NCBI RefSeq assembly: GCF_000378005.1
Contig: NZ_KB899040.1
Span: 439,468 to 503,467, forward strand
Length of the DNA stretch: 64,000 nucleotides
Direction of reading: 5' to 3'
DNA from: Coprothermobacter platensis DSM 11748
GTDB lineage: Bacteria > Coprothermobacterota > Coprothermobacteria > Coprothermobacterales > Coprothermobacteraceae
Under the pieces are notes generated by a model. The model did no database searches, was not told the DNA's origin, and was given only the letters and a program-made list of their open reading frames with translations. Shown here piece by piece: positions 35,458-48,452 of the stretch. The position numbers and the translations under genes were made by a program. Position 1 is the stretch's first letter, and the number at the start of each line of letters is the position of its first letter.

Positions 35458-36330
35458 ATGCAACAGGTCATAAATGCACTAATGCTTGGTTCCATGTACG
35501 CTCTTATTGCCCTCGGTTATACCATGATTTACGGTATCATCCGGTTCATAAATTTTGCTCATGGTGACGTTTTTATGGTGGGTGCCTACATTGTTTTCAA
35601 TGTGGTTACCATATTTAAGTTCGGTTTTTGGGGCGCGCTTTTGTGTGCTGTTCTTGGTACGATGCTGCTGGGCGTTGTTATAGAACGCGTGGCTTATAAA
35701 CCGCTTAGGAATGCGCCTAAAATATCTCTTCTCATTACTGCCATAGGTGTTTCTTTGTTTTTGGAGAATTTTGTAGCATTGCCCGTGGTAATGGGGTCTA
35801 TGCCCAAGGTTGTGCCTTCTTTTATTCCGATTTCCATATATAGTTTAGGCAATGTAAAGTTTTCGTCAGCTCAAGTAATAATTCTGGTAACAGCGGTAGC
35901 CTTGATGATATTCTTAGGTTGGTTCATACGCAGTACAAAGTTGGGTCGCGCTATGAGAGCTGTATCTTCCGATTATGCTGCTGTGCCTTTAATGGGAATA
36001 AACGTGGATAACATCATATCCATGGCTTTTGCTATTGGTTCTGCTTTGGCTGGAGTCGGCGGTCTCCTTTATGTCATTGTTTATCCTGAGGTTGATCCAT
36101 TTATGGGCATTATGCTCGGTACAAAGGCCTTTATTGCCGCAGTGGTAGGTGGCATCGGTAACATTTATGGAGCTGTTGCCGGAGCATACCTTATTGCTTT
36201 TTTAGAAGTTGCTATGGTAGCAGCTGGATATTCTATGTGGCGCGATGCTGCTGCCTTTGGCTTGCTCATCATCGTATTACTTATAAAGCCATCTGGCCTA
36301 TTTGGCAAATTTGAAAAGGAAAAGGTGTAA
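35458..36330 (+). CDS. livH: Branched-chain amino-acid permease LivH
   Basis: A 290-residue membrane protein with eight or so helices. It has the LivH opening NALMLGSMYALIALGYTMIYG then IIRFINFAHGDVFMVGAY, and the cytoplasmic FIAAVVGGIGNIYGAVAGA coupling loop near residue 232. ATG 35458 has TTGGAGGTG upstream; an in-frame GTG/ATG at 35422 lies before the ribosome site and is rejected. It forms a heterodimer with LivM. Confidence 0.93.
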   Translation: MQQVINALMLGSMYALIALGYTMIYGIIRFINFAHGDVFMVGAYIVFNVVTIFKFGFWGALLCAVLGTMLLGVVIERVAYKPLRNAPKISLLITAIGVSLFLENFVALPVVMGSMPKVVPSFIPISIYSLGNVKFSSAQVIILVTAVALMIFLGWFIRSTKLGRAMRAVSSDYAAVPLMGINVDNIISMAFAIGSALAGVGGLLYVIVYPEVDPFMGIMLGTKAFIAAVVGGIGNIYGAVAGAYLIAFLEVAMVAAGYSMWRDAAAFGLLIIVLLIKPSGLFGKFEKEKV

Positions 36331-36334
36331 AGCC

Positions 36335-37327
36335 ATGAAGCGGTTATCTAAAAATACAATAACTACTATCGTGGTCATATTAGTTTTATTGATCGTACCT
36401 CAAGTGCTTTACAGTACCGGAGTAATAACCATTTATGTGCTGTCCATACTGATGGAAATATGTTTTTTCTCCATAAGTGCGCTTTCCCTTAATTTGGTAT
36501 TTGGCATTGCCGGGCAATTTTCTTTGGGACAAGCTGCCTTTGTTGGCGTGGGTGCTTACGTTTTTGGTTACATTATCAATCAGGTTCCATCATGGTGGAT
36601 GTTATTCCCAGCATTAATCGCCGGTGGTTTGGCGTCAGCAGCATTGGGCTATGTTGTCGGTCTTCCCACGCTGAGGCTCAAAGGGGACTATTTAGGTATC
36701 GCAACCCTCGCTCTGGATCAAATCTTTGTCGTAGTGATACAGAATATAAAAGCTGTTGGCGGAGCAAGAGGCTTTCTTTTGGGTATAGGAAGTTCTTTTC
36801 GTCAATGGTGGCTGTTTTTTGGCGTTGCCGTTATCAGTGTCTGGATAATGAGAAATATTGTCTATTCTAACTGGGGCCGTACGATGATTGCAGTAAGGGA
36901 AGACGACATCGCTGCAGAGGCTGTTGGCATAGATACCACGAAATCAAAAATTTGGGCGTTTGTTATTGGCTCGTTTTTTGCGGGCGTAGCCGGTGGTTTA
37001 TCTGCAATTTACAGCGGTTTTCTACAGCCAAACTCTTTCAACTTTATCCAGTCTTTTAATTATATGGTCATGGTCATTATGGGAGGTCTTGGTTCGCTGG
37101 GAGGTTCTCTGGTGGGCGCTTTTGTGTATGTGGCATTCCTGGAAGGATTTCGACTGTTGAAAGATTGGGCCATGTATGTGCCGTTACTCGGCAGCATAGC
37201 TCAAGATCAATATCGCATAGTGTTTTTTGCACTGATCCTGATAGTTATCATGCTTTATGCTCCTAAGGGCATTATGGGTGGAAAAGAATTTGCCATTCTT
37301 AAGGGTAAGGAGCTGGAAAAGAAATGA
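36335..37327 (+). CDS. livM: Branched-chain amino-acid permease LivM
   Basis: A 330-residue membrane protein. Family segments include [20 protein letters not shown] then [24 protein letters not shown] near residue 185 (the coupling helix) and [17 protein letters not shown] near 248. ATG 36335 follows AAGGAAAAGGTG within the end of livH, 4 bases after its stop. It overlaps livG by 4 bases. Confidence 0.93.
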   Translation: MKRLSKNTITTIVVILVLLIVPQVLYSTGVITIYVLSILMEICFFSISALSLNLVFGIAGQFSLGQAAFVGVGAYVFGYIINQVPSWWMLFPALIAGGLASAALGYVVGLPTLRLKGDYLGIATLALDQIFVVVIQNIKAVGGARGFLLGIGSSFRQWWLFFGVAVISVWIMRNIVYSNWGRTMIAVREDDIAAEAVGIDTTKSKIWAFVIGSFFAGVAGGLSAIYSGFLQPNSFNFIQSFNYMVMVIMGGLGSLGGSLVGAFVYVAFLEGFRLLKDWAMYVPLLGSIAQDQYRIVFFALILIVIMLYAPKGIMGGKEFAILKGKELEKK

Positions 37328-38106
37328 AGCCTGTCCTTGAGTTCAATAATGTTATCGTTTCTTTTGGTGGACTAAAAGCAGTAAATGATGTATCGTTCAC
37401 TATCGAAGAGGGGCAGATATTCGGCCTTATAGGGCCAAATGGCGCTGGCAAAACAACGGTATTCAATACCATAACAGGTTTTTATAAACCAGATAGTGGG
37501 GAAATACGCTTTTTAGGTGAACCCATAGAAGGTAAACCCACATGGTGGATCACACGTAAAGGCATATGCAGAACATTTCAAAACATAAGAGTTTTTAAGC
37601 AATTGACAGTCTTAGATAATGTGCGTATTGCACTCCATGAAGCTGCTGAATACGGATTATTGGATGCTGGCACACATGCTACGAAAAAATTCCGGCAGCG
37701 TGAAGAAGAAATAATAAAAGTATCTGATGAGCTATTAGGGGGAATTGGTTTGCTCGAGGAACGAAGCAAGATTGCGTCACAACTGCCTTATGGTAAACAG
37801 CGAGAGTTGGAAATCGCTCGAGCGTTAGCATTAAAGCCAAAGTTACTTCTATTGGATGAACCAGCAGCCGGGATGAACCCAACTGAGACCATGGAATTAG
37901 GGCGCTATATAAAATCTATTAGGGATAATTTAGGCATTACCATTTTTGTTATCGAGCACCACATGGATTTGGTTATGGGTATTTGCGAAGAAGTCGCAGT
38001 GATGGACTTTGGGGTAAAAATTGCTGAAGGCACTCCTGACGTAGTCAAGAATAATCCACAAGTTATTTCGGCTTATCTTGGTCAGGAGGTGAGCACAAAT
38101 GCTTGA
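37324..38106 (+). CDS. livG: Branched-chain amino-acid ATPase LivG
   Basis: A 260-residue ABC ATPase. Walker [12 protein letters not shown] near residue 37, signature [16 protein letters not shown] near 158 (the LPYG variant normal for LivG), and Walker [16 protein letters not shown] near 178. It pairs with LivF to power the transporter. The ATGA overlap with livM and the 8-base overlap with livF show tight coupling. Confidence 0.94.
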   Translation: MKPVLEFNNVIVSFGGLKAVNDVSFTIEEGQIFGLIGPNGAGKTTVFNTITGFYKPDSGEIRFLGEPIEGKPTWWITRKGICRTFQNIRVFKQLTVLDNVRIALHEAAEYGLLDAGTHATKKFRQREEEIIKVSDELLGGIGLLEERSKIASQLPYGKQRELEIARALALKPKLLLLDEPAAGMNPTETMELGRYIKSIRDNLGITIFVIEHHMDLVMGICEEVAVMDFGVKIAEGTPDVVKNNPQVISAYLGQEVSTNA

Positions 38107-38794
38107 GCTTGATTCCTTATTCGTTCGCTATGGCGGTATTACGGCTGTGCGCGGTATCAGCGTAAAAATTGATGACGGCGATTTGGCGGCGATAATCGGT
38201 GCCAATGGCGCTGGAAAGTCATCTACTCTAAATGCCATTGTTGGCATGGTTCCCGTAGCCGAAGGGAAGGTCTTCTTCGATGGCCAAGATGTAACAAGAA
38301 CGCCTACTCATGTGAAAGTAAGAAAAGGTATGGTACTTGTGCCCGAAGGGAGACGAATTTTCCCAAACCTGACCGTCTATGAAAACCTTCAGATGGCTGG
38401 ATATGCAGTAAAAGATTGGAAATCAGAACTGGATTTTGTTTTTACGTTATTCCCCATACTTAACGAGCGGTTTAAACAATCGGCAGGAACGTTGAGCGGT
38501 GGAGAACAGCAGATGCTTGCAATTGCCCGAGGAATAGTAGCTAAGCCTAAAGTATTATTGCTGGATGAGCCATCTTTAGGCCTTTCTCCTGTATTGGTTC
38601 AGCAGATAATGGGTGCCATAAAGCAGATAAACCAAAGAGGAACCACGGTACTACTAGTGGAGCAAAACGCTTTTGCAGCTTTGAGAATAGCGTCTAAAGC
38701 TTTTGTAATGGAACTCGGAGAAATTACGCTGCAGGGTGAACCTTCGCAGATTGCTGTCAATGAGCACGTAAGAGCTGCTTATCTGGGCGCCTAA
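38099..38794 (+). CDS. livF: Branched-chain amino-acid ATPase LivF
   Basis: A 231-residue ABC ATPase. Walker A GANGAGKSST is near residue 37, LVPEGRRIFPNLTVYENLQM is a LivF hallmark near 82, the signature is LSGGEQQMLAIARG near 135, and Walker B VLLLDEPSLGLSP near 155. It ends the liv operon; no hairpin terminator is evident before the tRNA promoters. Its GTCAGGAGGTGAG ribosome site lies in livG. Confidence 0.94.
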   Translation: MLELDSLFVRYGGITAVRGISVKIDDGDLAAIIGANGAGKSSTLNAIVGMVPVAEGKVFFDGQDVTRTPTHVKVRKGMVLVPEGRRIFPNLTVYENLQMAGYAVKDWKSELDFVFTLFPILNERFKQSAGTLSGGEQQMLAIARGIVAKPKVLLLDEPSLGLSPVLVQQIMGAIKQINQRGTTVLLVEQNAFAALRIASKAFVMELGEITLQGEPSQIAVNEHVRAAYLGA

Positions 38795-38829
38795 TCGTTA
38801 GGGTGCATGAGCCAAAAGGGTAGCAAGTA

Positions 38830-38859
38830 TTGTCAAGTGGCATATGTTATGTGTATAAT
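38830..38859 (+). promoter_or_regulatory. Upstream candidate promoter of the tRNA Val-Gly-Thr cluster
   Basis: TTGTCA (38830-38835), 18 bases and TATAAT (38854-38859), lying 69 bases before tRNA-Val. Confidence 0.55.
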
Positions 38860-38884
38860 TTATTTGGTTGGTTGAAGTTGGACC

Positions 38885-38914
38885 TTGACAAGCGTAAGGC
38901 CTCTGGGCTAAAAT
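38885..38914 (+). promoter_or_regulatory. Proximal promoter of the tRNA Val-Gly-Thr cluster
   Basis: A consensus TTGACA (38885-38890), 18 bases and TAAAAT (38909-38914), ending 13 bases before tRNA-Val. With the promoter at 38830 it makes a tandem pair. Confidence 0.65.
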
Positions 38915-38927
38915 AAGTAAAGTTGAA

Positions 38928-39002
38928 GGGCGGTTAGCTCAGTGGTAGAGCGCTTGTTTCACACACAAGAGGTCGGAGGTCCGAGTCCTCTACCGCCCAC
39001 CA
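38928..39002 (+). tRNA. tRNA-Val (CAC)
   Basis: Acceptor GGGCGGT with ACCGCCC, discriminator A, encoded CCA. Anticodon stem CTTGT/ACAAG encloses TTCACAC, anticodon CAC. First of three closely spaced tRNAs. Confidence 0.95.
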
Positions 39003-39006
39003 AGGT

Positions 39007-39081
39007 GCGGGAGTAGCTCAGTGGTAGAGCATTTGCTTGCCATGCAAAGGGTCGCGGGTTCGAATCCCGTCTCCCGCTCCA
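39007..39081 (+). tRNA. tRNA-Gly (GCC)
   Basis: Acceptor GCGGGAG with CTCCCGC, discriminator T, encoded CCA. Anticodon stem TTTGC/GCAAA encloses TTGCCAT, anticodon GCC. It starts 4 bases after tRNA-Val. Confidence 0.95.
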
Positions 39082-39111
39082 TTGTTTTTCTTTCCCCCTC
39101 CACGATGATGG

Positions 39112-39186
39112 GCCGGCGTAGCTCAACGGCAGAGCAGCTGATTCGTAATCAGCAGGTTCCCAGTTCAAGTCTGGGCGCCGGCTCCA
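39112..39186 (+). tRNA. tRNA-Thr (CGT)
   Basis: Acceptor GCCGGCG with CGCCGGC, discriminator T, encoded CCA. Anticodon stem CTGAT/ATCAG encloses TCGTA-type loop bases giving anticodon CGT. Last of the three-tRNA cluster. Confidence 0.93.
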
Positions 39187-39271
39187 TATGTAATTCGGAC
39201 AAAATCTGTTTAATCCTTTTTAACAACTATTGGCATATATAATTGATTTTGTTGTGTAGGAGCGTGATGTG

Positions 39272-42464
<3,193 letters not shown>

Positions 42465-42467
<3 letters not shown>

Positions 42468-42473
42468 TATAAT
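42465..42473 (+). promoter_or_regulatory. Extended -10 promoter of tRNA-Pro (GGG), over the pyrG stop
   Basis: TG-A-TATAAT with TATAAT at 42468-42473. The TGA stop of pyrG (42465-42467) supplies the TGn part of the element. The tRNA begins 8 bases downstream of the hexamer. Confidence 0.6.
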
Positions 42474-42481
42474 AACAGCTG

Positions 42482-42556
42482 CGGGGCGTAGCGCAGTGGT
42501 AGCGCACTCGTTTGGGGTGCGAGTGGTCGGCGGTTCGAGTCCGCCCGCCCCGACCA
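42482..42556 (+). tRNA. tRNA-Pro (GGG)
   Basis: Acceptor CGGGGCG with CGCCCCG (C1-G72 as usual for bacterial tRNA-Pro), discriminator A, encoded CCA. The anticodon loop TTGGGGT gives anticodon GGG. Confidence 0.94.
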
Positions 42557-42584
42557 ATTTTTGTTTCTTGGAGGTGGCTACCCC

Positions 42585-43826
42585 TTGAATTCTGATGAAA
42601 TAATCCAAAATTATCATGATCACATAAATCCAGGTTTGGCTGATTTACTTCAACTTGGTGGATTAGCGGCAGTTGATGACAGAGCCGAAGGTTCTTATGT
42701 GTGGGACATGGACGGAAATAAGTACCTGGATGCTGTTGGAGGTTACGGTGTCTTTGGTTTGGGACACAGACCACCAAAAGTTATTCAGCGAGTCAAAGAA
42801 ACACTTGATAGGATGCCCATGGCCTCTAAAATTTTTGTCTCTCCTTCTGAAGCTGAATTAGGTTATGTTCTTTCAAAGGCTACTGGTTATGAGTATTTCA
42901 TGTTCTTAAATTCTGGTTCTGAGGCTGTGGAAACAGCATTAAAACTAGCTCGTTTGACCAGTGGCAAGCAAACGCTCATTGGGATGACAAATGGCTATCA
43001 TGGTATCACCTATGGTGCGTTGTCTGTTTCTGGCAGAGATTTTTACAAAGAGCCGTTTAAACCGCTCCTACCTGGTGTGAAGATCGTTCAATACGGAGAT
43101 ATTGAAGCGCTGCGAAATGCTTTAGATGAAAACGTAGCAGCAGTTATATTGGAACCCATACAAGGTGAAGGCGGTGTAAACGTTCCACCTGACGGTTACT
43201 TAAGAGCTGTAAGGAAGGCTTGTGACGACGCTGGCTGCTTCCTCATCTTAGACGAAATTCAAACTGGTATGGGCAGGACAGGTAAATTATTGGCAGAAGA
43301 ATGGGAAGATGTTCGAGCGGACATCGTGTGTTTAGGTAAGGCGCTTGGTGGTGGCGTAGTTCCCATAGGTGCAGTAGGTGCCAATGAAAAAGCATGGCAA
43401 GGTTTTATTGATAACCCCTTAATACATGAGAGTACATTTGGGGGAAACCCTTTAGCAACCAGTGCTGGTATAGCATCTGTTCAAGAAATACTGGACAAGC
43501 ACATTTGGGACAATGCTTACACTATGGGAACAAAACTGATAAATGCATTGAAGAGTGAAGCAGAGAAATATCCAAATCTAATTAAAGAAGTTAGAGGGCG
43601 TGGACTTCTTATAGGCATTGAAATGGCTCAGGAGGGTTATGGTTTGCCCATGATGGGCTTTATGCTTGAGGAAAAGACACTGGTGGCTTACGCTTTGAAT
43701 AATCCGCGCGTCATACGTATAGAACCTCCCTTAATAATCGGTGATGAAGAAGTTGAGTGGATCGCAAACGCATTTAGCAATGCCTTGGTAAAACTTCAGG
43801 ATCTTGCCAAGGATTTGGAGGTGTAG
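42585..43826 (+). CDS. Class III aminotransferase, putrescine aminotransferase-like
   Basis: A 413-residue PLP enzyme. Visible are the FLNSGSEAVETALKLAR cofactor loop, NGYHGITYGALS, VAAVILEPIQGEGGVNVPP and ILDEIQTGMGRTGK, and the PLP-lysine segment VCLGKALGGGVVPIGA near residue 265. The MASKIF and GGYGVFGLGHRPP segments resemble PatA/YgjG-type diamine aminotransferases, but ornithine or acetylornithine substrates cannot be excluded. TTG 42585 lies about 10 bases after CTTGGAGG. The decarboxylase at 46995 could supply diamine substrate. Confidence 0.85.
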   Translation: MNSDEIIQNYHDHINPGLADLLQLGGLAAVDDRAEGSYVWDMDGNKYLDAVGGYGVFGLGHRPPKVIQRVKETLDRMPMASKIFVSPSEAELGYVLSKATGYEYFMFLNSGSEAVETALKLARLTSGKQTLIGMTNGYHGITYGALSVSGRDFYKEPFKPLLPGVKIVQYGDIEALRNALDENVAAVILEPIQGEGGVNVPPDGYLRAVRKACDDAGCFLILDEIQTGMGRTGKLLAEEWEDVRADIVCLGKALGGGVVPIGAVGANEKAWQGFIDNPLIHESTFGGNPLATSAGIASVQEILDKHIWDNAYTMGTKLINALKSEAEKYPNLIKEVRGRGLLIGIEMAQEGYGLPMMGFMLEEKTLVAYALNNPRVIRIEPPLIIGDEEVEWIANAFSNALVKLQDLAKDLEV

Positions 43827-43831
43827 ACAAG

Positions 43832-44269
43832 ATGTTAGTTGAAGAAGAGATTATAGTCAATGCACCTGCTGATAAGGTTTATGACATCGTAAAAGACATG
43901 GGACGGTATGCAGAATTCATACCGTCGCTGAAAGAAGTTACCGTTTTAGAGAGTGGACCAAATTACACCATAACCAAATGGGTTTCCAAGGTTCAGACGT
44001 TTACGCTGCAATGGACAGAACGTGACACCTTCTTTGATGATGATAGACGTATAGAATACAAACTTGTAGAAGGTGCTATGAAAAAGTTCGAAGGGAAATG
44101 GTTAGTAGAACCTCAGGCTGATGGAACCACGAAGGTTCATCTCGATGTGGACTTCGAACTGGCTATGCCGGCACTGCGTGACTTTTTGGGCCCCATGGCG
44201 AAAAAAATCATGCGTGATTCACTCAAAGCGTTGCTCCAGGGTGTAAAAGCGGAAAGCGAGCGCTCATGA
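43832..44269 (+). CDS. SRPBCC (START-like) family protein
   Basis: A 145-residue protein with the polyketide-cyclase/dehydrase fold. It opens VEEEIIVNAPADKVYDIVKD, has the MGRYAEFIPSLKEVTVLESG segment and ends in a long C-terminal helix. The family binds hydrophobic ligands; some members (COQ10/RatA type) bind quinones or ribosomes. Specific function is not deducible. It starts 5 bases after the aminotransferase stop with TTGGAGGTG upstream and overlaps the flavoprotein gene by 4 bases. Confidence 0.8.
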   Translation: MLVEEEIIVNAPADKVYDIVKDMGRYAEFIPSLKEVTVLESGPNYTITKWVSKVQTFTLQWTERDTFFDDDRRIEYKLVEGAMKKFEGKWLVEPQADGTTKVHLDVDFELAMPALRDFLGPMAKKIMRDSLKALLQGVKAESERS

Positions 44270-45648
44270 ATAAGCGTGTCATTATAGTAGGAGCTGGGCC
44301 TGCTGGTATTTTCTGCGGTTTGCGCCTTTCAGAGTTTATCCCTGGAGAAAATATAACCATAATTGAAAAAGGCAAACCCATAGATAAACGCAATTGTCCT
44401 TTGCTTATCACGGGGAAGTGCATAAATTGTGAGCCATGTTCCATGATCAGCGGATGGGGAGGAGCAGGCGCTTACAGTGACGGTAAGCTGAACATAACGG
44501 GTGATGTGGGCGGCTTCTTAGTTGATTTGTTGGGTGAAGAGCGTTTTTCTTCTCTTGTTCCAGAAGTTTTGCAGTACTATTTCGACCATGGTTCTCCACG
44601 CAACTTGGACAACGTCTCACAAGACCCGCAGGTTGCTGACTGGAGCAAAAAAGCTCGTCTATTAGGGATGAAACTTGTAACATTTCCTATTATCCATTTG
44701 GGTACAGACAAAACTAAAGAAGTACTTTCCAATATGTATAGAACACTCTCAGATAGAGGCGTTAAGGTGCTTTTTAACAGTGAAGTCGAGGCTATCATTA
44801 CAGAGAATAACCATGTAACGGGAGTGAAGATTAAGGATGGCGATTCCTTAGAATCTGATTACGTGGTGGTGGCCGTAGGACGTTCTGGTGCTGACGATGT
44901 TACAAGGTGGGTAAATCAATTACATTTGAGTTTTGGCACTAATCCCGTAGATTTGGGTGTCAGGGTTGAGGTTCCTGCTGAAGTTCTATTACCCATGACC
45001 GATGTTCTTTATGAAGTTAAGCTGGAATACTACTCTCACGCTTTTGAAGATAAAGTTCGAACATTTTGTATGAACCCAGGTGGAGAAGTGGTTAAAGAGC
45101 ATCTGGATGATGTAATCACGGTGAACGGGCATTCTTACAAGGAAAAATTCTTGCCCAATACGAATTTCGCTGTTTTGGTAAGTACTTATTTTACCGAACC
45201 GTTCAAAGATCCTGTAGCATACGGCAAGCACATAGCAAAATTAGCAAATTTGCTCAGTGGTGGTATCATCGTGCAGCGTTTTGGCGATTTGTTGAATGGG
45301 CATAGATCCACCCCTGAAAGGATTAAAAGAAGTATTGTTACACCTTCTCTTAAGGACTCGGTTCCTGGGGATTTGAACGCTGTTCTACCACGTCGTGACC
45401 TAGAAAGCATAATAGAGTTTTTGCAGTTATTGGATAAGTTCGCCCCAGGTGTGGGCAGCAGAGACACATTACTTTATGGAGTAGAAGTTAAGTTTTACTC
45501 AATGAGACCCGAACTTACAAATACGTTGGAGTCAGAAGTGCAAAACTTGTTCATGGTAGGAGACGGTGCAGGTATAACAAGAGGATTATTCCAAGCGGCG
45601 ATGGCTGGTCTCGTAGTCGGAGACGCAATAAAGGAGAGATGCTTGTGA
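44266..45648 (+). CDS. COG2509-type FAD-dependent dehydrogenase
   Basis: A 460-residue flavoprotein. The FAD fingerprint VIIVGAGPAGIFCGLRL is at the N-terminus, followed by a CPLL...CINCEPC cysteine cluster near residues 44-65, the SGWGGAGAYSDGKLNI segment and a C-terminal LFMVGDGAGITRGLFQAAMAG. This matches the uncharacterised COG2509 dehydrogenases; the cysteines may bind an iron-sulfur centre or form disulfides. Start ATG overlaps the preceding stop, and its 3' end overlaps purA by a few bases. Confidence 0.85.
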   Translation: MNKRVIIVGAGPAGIFCGLRLSEFIPGENITIIEKGKPIDKRNCPLLITGKCINCEPCSMISGWGGAGAYSDGKLNITGDVGGFLVDLLGEERFSSLVPEVLQYYFDHGSPRNLDNVSQDPQVADWSKKARLLGMKLVTFPIIHLGTDKTKEVLSNMYRTLSDRGVKVLFNSEVEAIITENNHVTGVKIKDGDSLESDYVVVAVGRSGADDVTRWVNQLHLSFGTNPVDLGVRVEVPAEVLLPMTDVLYEVKLEYYSHAFEDKVRTFCMNPGGEVVKEHLDDVITVNGHSYKEKFLPNTNFAVLVSTYFTEPFKDPVAYGKHIAKLANLLSGGIIVQRFGDLLNGHRSTPERIKRSIVTPSLKDSVPGDLNAVLPRRDLESIIEFLQLLDKFAPGVGSRDTLLYGVEVKFYSMRPELTNTLESEVQNLFMVGDGAGITRGLFQAAMAGLVVGDAIKERCL

Positions 45649-46859
45649 GTGCCGATTTGGTATTTGGGCTACAATGGGGTGACGAAGGAAAAGGCAAGGC
45701 TGTGGATTACATTTCGCCCAATTATGATGTTATAGCTCGCTTTAATGGTGGTGATAATGCAGGCCATACCGTGGTTCACCAGGGACAAACATATAAGTTT
45801 CACCAGATTCCTAGCGGTGTTCTGCACGGTTGCCTCGGGATTATAGGAAGCGGAGTCGTACTGAATCCAGAATCTTTGGAACAAGAGTTGACGCAGCTAA
45901 ATGGCACACCGAAATTGATTATTTCTAAACGGGCACATCTTATTTTGCCGTCGTACAAGCTTCTTGACCAACATCTCGAAAGTTTAAAGAACGGAAAAGT
46001 TGGCACGACAGGCAGAGGTATAGGACCAGCATACGGTTTTAAGGCATTACGGTTTGGTATTCGCGTAGGCGATCTGTTTGAAGAGGATTTGCTAACGAAA
46101 CTCAACGATGCAAAGAAACTTGTCGAAAACCTTGGCGTGGAATGGCAGGAACCAGATATAGAACACTGGAGGAGCATCCTTGAACCTTTTGTAGGTGATG
46201 ACTATAGAACTTTGCATGAATGTTTGCTCGAAGGCAAGCATATACTTTTTGAGGCTGCGCAGGGAGTCCTTCTTGATTTGGATTTCGGTACTTACCCGTT
46301 TGTGACATCGAGCCCAACATTTACAGATGGAATTCACGTAGGTTCTGGCTTTAACGGAAAAGACTTGGATGACATTATCGGTGTTACCAAGGCATATACC
46401 ACGCGCGTGGGTAATGGCGCTTTTCCTTCGGAACTTGATGGTGAGATGGCAGATTTTATAAGGAAACAGGGAGCAGAATTTGGCACCACTACAGGGAGAC
46501 CGCGCAGGGTGGGATGGCTGGACTTAGTGGCACTCAAGTACGCCTGTAAAATTTCTGGTTGTAACAAGATATTCCTGACCAAAGTAGACGTCCTCTCGGG
46601 ATTAAGTGATGTGGGTCTGGTAACAGCTTATGAAAGCAACGGAAAACGCTATGATGAATGGTTTGACTTTGATGAAACAGCTTTAAAACAAGTTCGACCA
46701 GTTGTGGAATGGGTGAGTGGGTGGGATAGCCCCACACATGATGGTTCTCCAGACAAGAATCTGATTTCTTTTATGGATAAAATAGAAAACACAGTGGGAG
46801 CAAAAATCCAATGGATCTCCTTCGGCCCTGGTGACGAAGAAACAATGCGCATGATATAA
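45645..46859 (+). CDS. purA: Adenylosuccinate synthetase
   Basis: A 404-residue purine enzyme joining IMP and aspartate with GTP. The signature LQWGDEGKGKAVDY lies near residue 8, NAGHTVVHQGQTYKFHQIPS near 35, GTTGRGIGPAYGFKALR near 122 and the C-terminal FGPGDEE near 395. It is slightly short for the family (about 430). ATG 45639 lies only 2 bases after AAGGAG, so GTG 45645 is the better start. The last codons (ATG ATA TAA) form part of the next tRNA promoter. Confidence 0.95.
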   Translation: MSADLVFGLQWGDEGKGKAVDYISPNYDVIARFNGGDNAGHTVVHQGQTYKFHQIPSGVLHGCLGIIGSGVVLNPESLEQELTQLNGTPKLIISKRAHLILPSYKLLDQHLESLKNGKVGTTGRGIGPAYGFKALRFGIRVGDLFEEDLLTKLNDAKKLVENLGVEWQEPDIEHWRSILEPFVGDDYRTLHECLLEGKHILFEAAQGVLLDLDFGTYPFVTSSPTFTDGIHVGSGFNGKDLDDIIGVTKAYTTRVGNGAFPSELDGEMADFIRKQGAEFGTTTGRPRRVGWLDLVALKYACKISGCNKIFLTKVDVLSGLSDVGLVTAYESNGKRYDEWFDFDETALKQVRPVVEWVSGWDSPTHDGSPDKNLISFMDKIENTVGAKIQWISFGPGDEETMRMI

Positions 46860-46860
46860 T
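46852..46860 (+). promoter_or_regulatory. Extended -10 promoter of tRNA-Pro (CGG), over the purA stop
   Basis: TG-A-TATAAT with TATAAT at 46855-46860. The stop TAA of purA (46857-46859) is inside the hexamer. The tRNA begins 32 bases downstream of the hexamer. Confidence 0.6.
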
Positions 46861-46892
46861 TGCCTATGGCAAACACATGATGACAGTTAGAG

Positions 46893-46969
46893 CGGGGCGT
46901 AGCGCAGCTTGGTAGCGCACCTGGTTCGGGACCAGGGAGTCGGCGGTTCGAATCCGCCCGCCCCGACCA
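46893..46969 (+). tRNA. tRNA-Pro (CGG)
   Basis: Acceptor CGGGGCG with CGCCCCG, discriminator A, encoded CCA. Anticodon stem CCTGG/CCAGG encloses TTCGGGA, anticodon CGG. It shares acceptor, D-stem and T-arm sequence with the tRNA-Pro at 42482. Confidence 0.95.
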
Positions 46970-46994
46970 TTCAAAAGGGAGGAAACACGAGGGA

Positions 46995-48452
46995 ATGAAT
47001 GATCAATACAGAACCCCTTATTACAGTGGCCTTTTGGCCTATATTGCGAAACATCGTGCAAGTTTTCATATGCCAGGGCATAAACGAGGCCGAGGCATTC
47101 ATCCGGATTTCAAGGCATTTTTAGGTGAAAATGTTTTTCTTCTGGACTTAACAGAAGTACAAGGGGTTGATTACCTCCATAAACCCACAGGTATTCTTAG
47201 AGAGGCCATGGATCTTCTTGCAGATGCTTATGGAGCCAAGGAGTCGTTTTTTCTGGTAAATGGCAGCACTGTGGGCAACGAGGCTGCTCTGATGACTGTA
47301 GGCGGGCCAGGTAAGAAGATACTTATAGCAAGAAATAGCCATCGCTCTGTAGTAGGTGGTCTCATCTTAAATGGTTCTATCCCTGTCTACCTCCCTGTTA
47401 ATGTTGACCCTGAATTAGGTATTACCACAAGCGTTTCTCCAGAAGTTCTTAAAGAGTATTTGGAGAAAAACGATGTTGATGGTGTTTTCTTAACAAATCC
47501 CAATTACTACGGCATATCCGGTAATATCAGTGAACTGGTGGACATCGTACACGAGCATAATTTACCTATCATTGTTGATGAAGCTCACGGAGCCCATTTC
47601 CATTTCCACCAGGCTTTGCCTCTTTCTGCTGTGGATGCGGGTGCGGATATCGTTGTCGAATCAACGCACAAGACACTTTCATCCATGACGCAGAGCTCTT
47701 GGATGCATATTAATGGCAATAGAATAGATGAGGACCTTCTGAAAGCATCATTAAGAACTTTGCAGAGCAGTTCTCCTAACTACGTACTTTTGGCAAGTTT
47801 AGATGTGGCTCGTATGCAAATGGCAACTGAAGGAAGTCAACTGCTAAGTGCAGCGTTGGAGGTTGCGCAGTATTTGCGTACTTCCATAAATGCCATACCA
47901 GGTCTTCAGTGCTTTGGTAGGGAACGGATAGGACGTTATGGCATCTTTGATGTGGACCTGACCAAGATAACTATTAACGTTCTTGGTTTAGGGCTCACTG
48001 GATATAAAGTAGAACAATTGTTGAACGATGAATTGGGTGTGGAAGTAGAACTTTCAGATCCTAATAATATATTGGCTTTTGTAACCATCGGCGACGATTA
48101 TGACAATGCAGATAAGCTCATAAAAGCAATGAAGAGCTTGTCAGAAAACTACTATGGTAAACTACAACCTCTGGAAACTGCAGCGGTGCATACGTTCCCA
48201 GAATTGCCTGATGTAGTTCTGACACCACGTGAAGCATTCTTTGGTGAGAAGAAAACTGTAGCATTCAAAGATTCTGTGGGAGCGGTGAGTGCAGAATCTG
48301 TGGTACTGTATCCGCCAGGAATACCTATAATTGCGCCAGGCGAACGTATTACTGAAGAAAGTTACGAGTACATTATTAAAAGAAAAGAAGAGGGTGCTGA
48401 GGTTCAAGGCACTGCTGATCCAGAGTTGGAATTTATTGAAATCCTCAAATAG
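46995..48452 (+). CDS. Orn/Lys/Arg decarboxylase family PLP enzyme
   Basis: A 485-residue fold-type I PLP enzyme of the arginine/lysine decarboxylase family (SpeA/Cad type of Gram-positive bacteria). It opens [17 protein letters not shown], has [13 protein letters not shown], then [13 protein letters not shown] and the PLP lysine in [17 protein letters not shown] near residue 224, with a C-terminal [17 protein letters not shown]. Substrate cannot be fixed from sequence; arginine is plausible. A GGGAGG site lies upstream of ATG 46995. It probably feeds polyamine synthesis or acid/energy metabolism. Confidence 0.88.
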   Translation: MNDQYRTPYYSGLLAYIAKHRASFHMPGHKRGRGIHPDFKAFLGENVFLLDLTEVQGVDYLHKPTGILREAMDLLADAYGAKESFFLVNGSTVGNEAALMTVGGPGKKILIARNSHRSVVGGLILNGSIPVYLPVNVDPELGITTSVSPEVLKEYLEKNDVDGVFLTNPNYYGISGNISELVDIVHEHNLPIIVDEAHGAHFHFHQALPLSAVDAGADIVVESTHKTLSSMTQSSWMHINGNRIDEDLLKASLRTLQSSSPNYVLLASLDVARMQMATEGSQLLSAALEVAQYLRTSINAIPGLQCFGRERIGRYGIFDVDLTKITINVLGLGLTGYKVEQLLNDELGVEVELSDPNNILAFVTIGDDYDNADKLIKAMKSLSENYYGKLQPLETAAVHTFPELPDVVLTPREAFFGEKKTVAFKDSVGAVSAESVVLYPPGIPIIAPGERITEESYEYIIKRKEEGAEVQGTADPELEFIEILK

